A DNA stretch of 7,722 nt, taken from positions 1-7,722 of the forward strand of contig CANRJI010000049.1 in the NCBI GenBank assembly GCA_947630885.1. Reading direction: 5' to 3'. Origin of the DNA: an uncultured Bacilli bacterium (GTDB taxonomy: Bacteria; Bacillota_I; Bacilli_A; RF39; UBA660). The notes below the pieces were generated by a model. It saw only the letters and a list, made by a program, of their open reading frames with translations. It was not told the DNA's origin and did not search any database. How positions within the stretch are numbered: position 1 is the first letter of the stretch; the number at the start of each line of letters is the position of its first letter. A program made the translations under genes and the position numbers. Below are positions 4,580 through 7,722 of the stretch, piece after piece.

Positions 4580-7219
4580 ATGACAAAATATGTATATGCC
4601 TTTAAAGAAGGAAATAAAGACATGCGTAACTTACTTGGTGGTAAAGGTGCTAACTTAGCAGAAATGACTAACTTAGGACTTCCTATTCCTCAAGGATTTA
4701 CAGTTACTACTGAAGCCTGTACCAATTATTATGAAAATGGAAAAGAAATATCTAAAGAAATTCAAGATGAAATCTTTAAATATCTCGAAGAATTAGAAAA
4801 AGTTATGGGCAAAAAATTTGGCGATAATGAAGAGCCATTACTTGTATCAGTAAGAAGTGGTGCAAGAGCTTCGATGCCAGGAATGATGGATACTATCCTT
4901 AACTTAGGATTAAATGATGTTTCAGTTGAAGGATTTGCAAAGAAAACCAACAATCCACGTTTTGCTTATGATTCATATCGAAGATTTATTCAAATGTATT
5001 CTGATGTAGTTATGGAAGTTAACAAATCTTTCTTTGAAAAAATTATCGATGAATTGAAAAAAGAAAAAGGAGTTAAATACGATACTGAACTTAATGTTGA
5101 CGATTTAAAAGAATTAGTTAAAAGATTTAAGAAAGTATACAGTGACCATATGAATGGAGAAGAGTTCCCACAAGATCCAAAAGAACAATTAATGGGAGCT
5201 GTTAAAGCTGTATTCCGTTCATGGGATAATCCAAGAGCTATCGTTTATCGTCGTATGAATGATATTCCAGGTGATTGGGGAACCGCTGTTAATATCCAGT
5301 CAATGGTATTTGGGAATATGGGTGATACTTCTGGAACAGGTGTTGCCTTTACGAGAGACCCTGCTACTGGTGAAAAAGGTATTTATGGTGAATATCTTAT
5401 CAACGCTCAAGGAGAGGATGTAGTTGCGGGTGTAAGAACTCCTGAACCAATTACAAAATTAAAAGAAGATTTACCAGAATGTTATGAAGAATTTATGCGT
5501 CTTGCTAATAAGCTTGAAGAGCATTATCGTGATATGCAAGATATGGAATTTACAATTCAAGAAGGGAAACTATATTTCTTACAAACGAGAAATGGTAAGA
5601 GAACTGCTCATGCTGCCATCAAGATTGCTTGTGATTTAGTTGATGAAGGCATGATTACTACTGAAGAAGCTGTAATGCGTATCGATGCTAAAAGTTTAGA
5701 TCAGTTACTTCATCCAACATTTGATCCTAAAGCCTTAAAAGAAGCTGAAGAAATTGGTGAAGCCCTTCCTGCTTCTCCTGGTGCTGCTGCTGGTAAAGTA
5801 GTATTTACTGCCGAAAGAGCAAAAGAGCTTGGTAAAGGTGGCAATGGTGAAAGAGTTGTTCTTGTTCGTCTTGAAACAACACCTGAAGATATTGAAGGAA
5901 TGGTTGCTTCTCAAGGTATTCTTACCGTTAGAGGTGGAAGAACATCACATGCTGCTGTTGTTGCTCGTGGTATGGGAACTTGCTGTGTTGCCGGTTGTGG
6001 TGCTATTACAATTAATGAAGAAGCAGGTGAGTTTACTCTAGGTGGATATACTTTCCACGAAGGAGACTATATTTCTTTAGATGGTAATACTGGTAAAATA
6101 TATAAAGGAGATGTTCCAACTAATGAAGCAACTGTAAGTGGTGACTTTGGTCGTATCATGGAATGGGCTGACGAGTATCGTACTTTAAAAGTTCGTACTA
6201 ATGCTGACAATCCAAGAGACACAAAGAAAGCTGTTGAGTTAGGTGCCGAAGGAATTGGACTATGCCGTACAGAGCATATGTTCTTCGAAGAAGATAGAAT
6301 ACCAAAAATTAGAAAAATGATATTATCAGAAACAGTTGAAGAACGTGAAAAGGCTCTAAATGAACTTATCCCATTCCAAAAAGGTGACTTTAAAGCTATG
6401 TATAAAGAACTTAAAGGATTACCTATGACAGTTAGATATTTAGACCCACCACTTCATGAATTTTTACCTACGGAAGAAGAAGATATCAAAGCTTTAGCTA
6501 AAGATATGGGTGTAACTGTTGAACATCTTAAAAATAAATGTGCTGAATTACATGAGTTTAATCCAATGATGGGTCATCGTGGATGTCGTCTTGCTGTTAC
6601 TTATCCAGAAATTGCTCGTATGCAGACAAGAGCTCTTATGGAAGCCGCTATTGAAGTAAAAGAGGAAGATGGTTACAATATTGTTCCTGAAATAATGATA
6701 CCTCTTGTTGGAGAAGTCAAAGAACTTAAGTTCGTTAAAGATATTGTTGTTGAAACAGCCGAGAAAGTTAAAGAAGAAAAACATTCTGATATGGAATATC
6801 ATATTGGTACGATGATTGAAATTCCAAGAGCAGCTCTTACTGCTGATGAAATAGCTAAAGAAGCTGAATTCTTCTCATTTGGAACTAATGACTTAACACA
6901 AATGACCTTTGGTTTTTCAAGAGATGATGCCGGTAAATTCTTAGATGCTTATTATCAAAATAAGATTTATGAAATTGATCCATTTGCTAAATTAGATCAA
7001 ACAGGTGTTGGAGCATTAATTAAAATGGCTGCTGAAAAGGGCAGAAGTACAAGAAGTAATCTTAAATTAGGTATCTGTGGCGAACATGGTGGTGAACCTA
7101 CATCTGTTGAGTTCTGTCATAATGTTGGTTTAGACTATGTATCTTGCTCACCATATCGTGTACCTATTGCTAGACTTGCTGCAGCCCAAGCTGCAATCAA
7201 GTCTGGGATGCAAGAGTAA
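4580..7219 (+). CDS. ppdK: Pyruvate, phosphate dikinase
   Basis: PPDK interconverts ATP + phosphate + pyruvate and AMP + PPi + PEP. In anaerobes it often replaces or complements pyruvate kinase and saves energy by using PPi. From 4580 it has 879 residues, close to the 874 of Clostridium symbiosum PPDK, and begins MTKYVYAF like that family. The N-terminal ATP-grasp nucleotide-binding region (about 1-340) has GGKGANLAEM (20-29), RSGARASMPGMMDT (92-105), E323 and Q335. The swivelling phosphohistidine domain (about 385-510) has SPGAAAGKV and GGRTSHAAVVARGMG with catalytic His457. The C-terminal PEP/pyruvate barrel (about 520-875) has R563, R619, E747, N770/D771 and Cys833 in CGEHGGEP. All correspond to known C. 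symbiosum catalytic residues with a 0-2 residue offset. The base before TSH encodes Arg (454), where PPDKs usually have Met. No partner regulator gene is in the window. Cytoplasmic; single-gene unit with the terminator 130 bases downstream. Confidence 0.98.
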   Translation: MTKYVYAFKEGNKDMRNLLGGKGANLAEMTNLGLPIPQGFTVTTEACTNYYENGKEISKEIQDEIFKYLEELEKVMGKKFGDNEEPLLVSVRSGARASMPGMMDTILNLGLNDVSVEGFAKKTNNPRFAYDSYRRFIQMYSDVVMEVNKSFFEKIIDELKKEKGVKYDTELNVDDLKELVKRFKKVYSDHMNGEEFPQDPKEQLMGAVKAVFRSWDNPRAIVYRRMNDIPGDWGTAVNIQSMVFGNMGDTSGTGVAFTRDPATGEKGIYGEYLINAQGEDVVAGVRTPEPITKLKEDLPECYEEFMRLANKLEEHYRDMQDMEFTIQEGKLYFLQTRNGKRTAHAAIKIACDLVDEGMITTEEAVMRIDAKSLDQLLHPTFDPKALKEAEEIGEALPASPGAAAGKVVFTAERAKELGKGGNGERVVLVRLETTPEDIEGMVASQGILTVRGGRTSHAAVVARGMGTCCVAGCGAITINEEAGEFTLGGYTFHEGDYISLDGNTGKIYKGDVPTNEATVSGDFGRIMEWADEYRTLKVRTNADNPRDTKKAVELGAEGIGLCRTEHMFFEEDRIPKIRKMILSETVEEREKALNELIPFQKGDFKAMYKELKGLPMTVRYLDPPLHEFLPTEEEDIKALAKDMGVTVEHLKNKCAELHEFNPMMGHRGCRLAVTYPEIARMQTRALMEAAIEVKEEDGYNIVPEIMIPLVGEVKELKFVKDIVVETAEKVKEEKHSDMEYHIGTMIEIPRAALTADEIAKEAEFFSFGTNDLTQMTFGFSRDDAGKFLDAYYQNKIYEIDPFAKLDQTGVGALIKMAAEKGRSTRSNLKLGICGEHGGEPTSVEFCHNVGLDYVSCSPYRVPIARLAAAQAAIKSGMQE

Positions 7220-7231
7220 AGAGTGATATTG

Positions 7232-7346
7232 ATGTCTTTTAACCCCGTATAATCATTACAAAAGATGATTTAGTAAGGTATAGTGATGAAATACCTGAAT
7301 GTAAGTAAGGTTAAAAGAGCCAATATTTGTTGATATTTACATATAA
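7232..7346 (+). pseudogene. Possible decayed gene scraps between ppdK and its terminator
   Basis: No intact gene is present. Three short coding-like stretches follow each other in different frames: ATG at 7232 reading MSFNPV then stop; 7249-7305 reading IIITKDDLVRYSDEIPECK then stop; and 7305-7343 reading VRLKEPIFVDIYI then stop at 7344-7346, just before the terminator. Joined across two frameshifts they look like one small polar protein, but no family is recognisable and the SD before 7232 is poor. The same segment has two weak 6-bp hairpins (7251-7270 and 7276-7296) and an 8-bp direct repeat AGTAAGGT (7272-7279, 7304-7311). It may simply be the ppdK 3' untranslated region. Confidence 0.25.
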
Positions 7347-7350
7347 ATTT

Positions 7351-7392
7351 AGACTAAGATGACTTATTAATTTGCATATCTTAGTCTTTTTT
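7351..7392 (+). terminator. Intrinsic terminator downstream of ppdK
   Basis: AGACTAAGAT (7351-7360) and ATCTTAGTCT (7378-7387) form a perfect 10-bp stem with a 17-nt loop, running into six Ts (7387-7392). It is the first good terminator after ppdK, so ppdK mRNA would carry about 130 nt of 3' untranslated sequence. Confidence 0.8.
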
Positions 7393-7399
7393 ATATAAT
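7371..7399 (+). promoter_or_regulatory. Candidate promoter for the broken gene at 7428
   Basis: A perfect TATAAT (7394-7399) is preceded at 17 bp by TTTGCA (7371-7376, four of six -35 matches). The -35 lies in the loop of the preceding terminator, so termination and initiation signals overlap. A start near 7406 would place the GGAGG at 7415 close to the 5' end of the mRNA. Confidence 0.5.
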
Positions 7400-7427
7400 A
7401 TGCGACAAAGAATTGGAGGCAATAAAA

Positions 7428-7722
7428 ATGAGACTAATATACACAAAACCAAAATATTTATTACAAGGTTCAAGAATTGTTTTTGCAAGACAATTTGGAT
7501 TAATGGTGTAGAATGAAGCATCAAAAAAATTAAGATTAACTGGAGTATAGTTTTATTTGAGAACAGTCCGTTTAAAGTTAAACAAAATGATTCATTTCAA
7601 GAATTAGAAGGAAATGGTTTGTTAGAATCACTATTAGTTAGAATAAATATCACAGATATGAACTTATATTAAATCACAGCAAAGAACTAGCACTAGAACT
7701 TAATGAAATAAAAAAACGGGTC
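7428..7722 (+). pseudogene. Broken gene of unknown function, runs off the window
   Basis: GGAGG (7415-7419) lies 8 nt before an ATG at 7428, which reads MRLIYTKPKYLL and on to FGLMV, then hits TAG at 7509-7511. The same frame continues NEASKKLRLTGV to a second TAG at 7548-7550. Coding character then shifts frame: from 7550 VLFENSPFKVKQND to LLVRINITDMNLY, stop at 7670-7672, and from 7666 in the third frame ILNHSKELALELNEIKKRV to the window end. Combined, the pieces read as one protein of about 100 residues or more with at least one internal stop and two indels. I do not recognise the family; no membrane segment, signal peptide or catalytic motif is visible. The intact SD and promoter suggest fairly recent loss. 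Sequencing or assembly error is the main alternative, since a contig end may be near. Confidence 0.6.

Noticed and set aside
7248..7253. TATAAT within the ppdK 3' region as a promoter
   Set aside because: The nearest -35-like hexamer (TTGATG, 7229-7234) is only 13 bp away.
7509..7550. TAG recoding (read-through of two TAGs in the broken gene)
   Set aside because: Suppressing TAG does not restore a good frame: the coding signal moves to other frames from 7550 and again from 7666, so indels are needed as well. All intact genes end in TAA, which neither supports nor excludes recoding.

Overview
The window is a stretch of an AT-rich bacterial chromosome, most likely from a low-G+C Gram-positive (Bacillota, possibly an anaerobic gut lineage). 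This rests on strong GGAGG-type ribosome binding sites, near-consensus sigma-A promoters with 17-bp spacers, AT-rich intrinsic terminators, the rplM-rpsI pair behind an L13-leader-like 5' region, and a pyruvate phosphate dikinase that matches the Clostridium symbiosum type residue for residue at its active site. TGG encodes Trp and all five intact genes end in TAA, so nothing suggests the Mycoplasma code. The lineage assignment is inference.

Layout, all on the + strand: (1) 2-1447, the 3' four-fifths of uvrC (nucleotide excision repair), cut by the window edge. (2) 1454-3347, a monocistronic glmS unit with its own promoter, a short leader with a 5' hairpin and an intrinsic terminator; there is no room for a glmS ribozyme. 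(3) 3381-4400, the ribosomal protein operon rplM-rpsI with promoter, structured leader, one-base TAATG coupling and a G+C-rich terminator. (4) 4401-4579, a regulatory region with a 16-bp near-palindrome resembling a LacI/CcpA-family operator, a terminator-like hairpin, and a promoter whose -35 lies in the 3' arm of that hairpin. (5) 4580-7219, ppdK. (6) 7220-7722, a decayed region: coding-like scraps in shifting frames, a terminator, a promoter and SD, then a short gene broken by in-frame stops and frameshifts that runs off the window.

The genes are housekeeping: DNA repair, entry into amino-sugar and cell-wall synthesis, ribosome assembly, and PPi-linked pyruvate/PEP interconversion. They look like separate transcription units that happen to be adjacent, not one system. 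Two starts are better placed downstream of the longest open frame (rplM at 3499, ppdK at 4580), because the Shine-Dalgarno sequence lies between or against the upstream ATG. I see no mobile element, CRISPR array, tRNA or rRNA gene, and no sign of an undescribed multi-gene system. The points most worth a second look are the ppdK control region and the broken gene at the 3' end.
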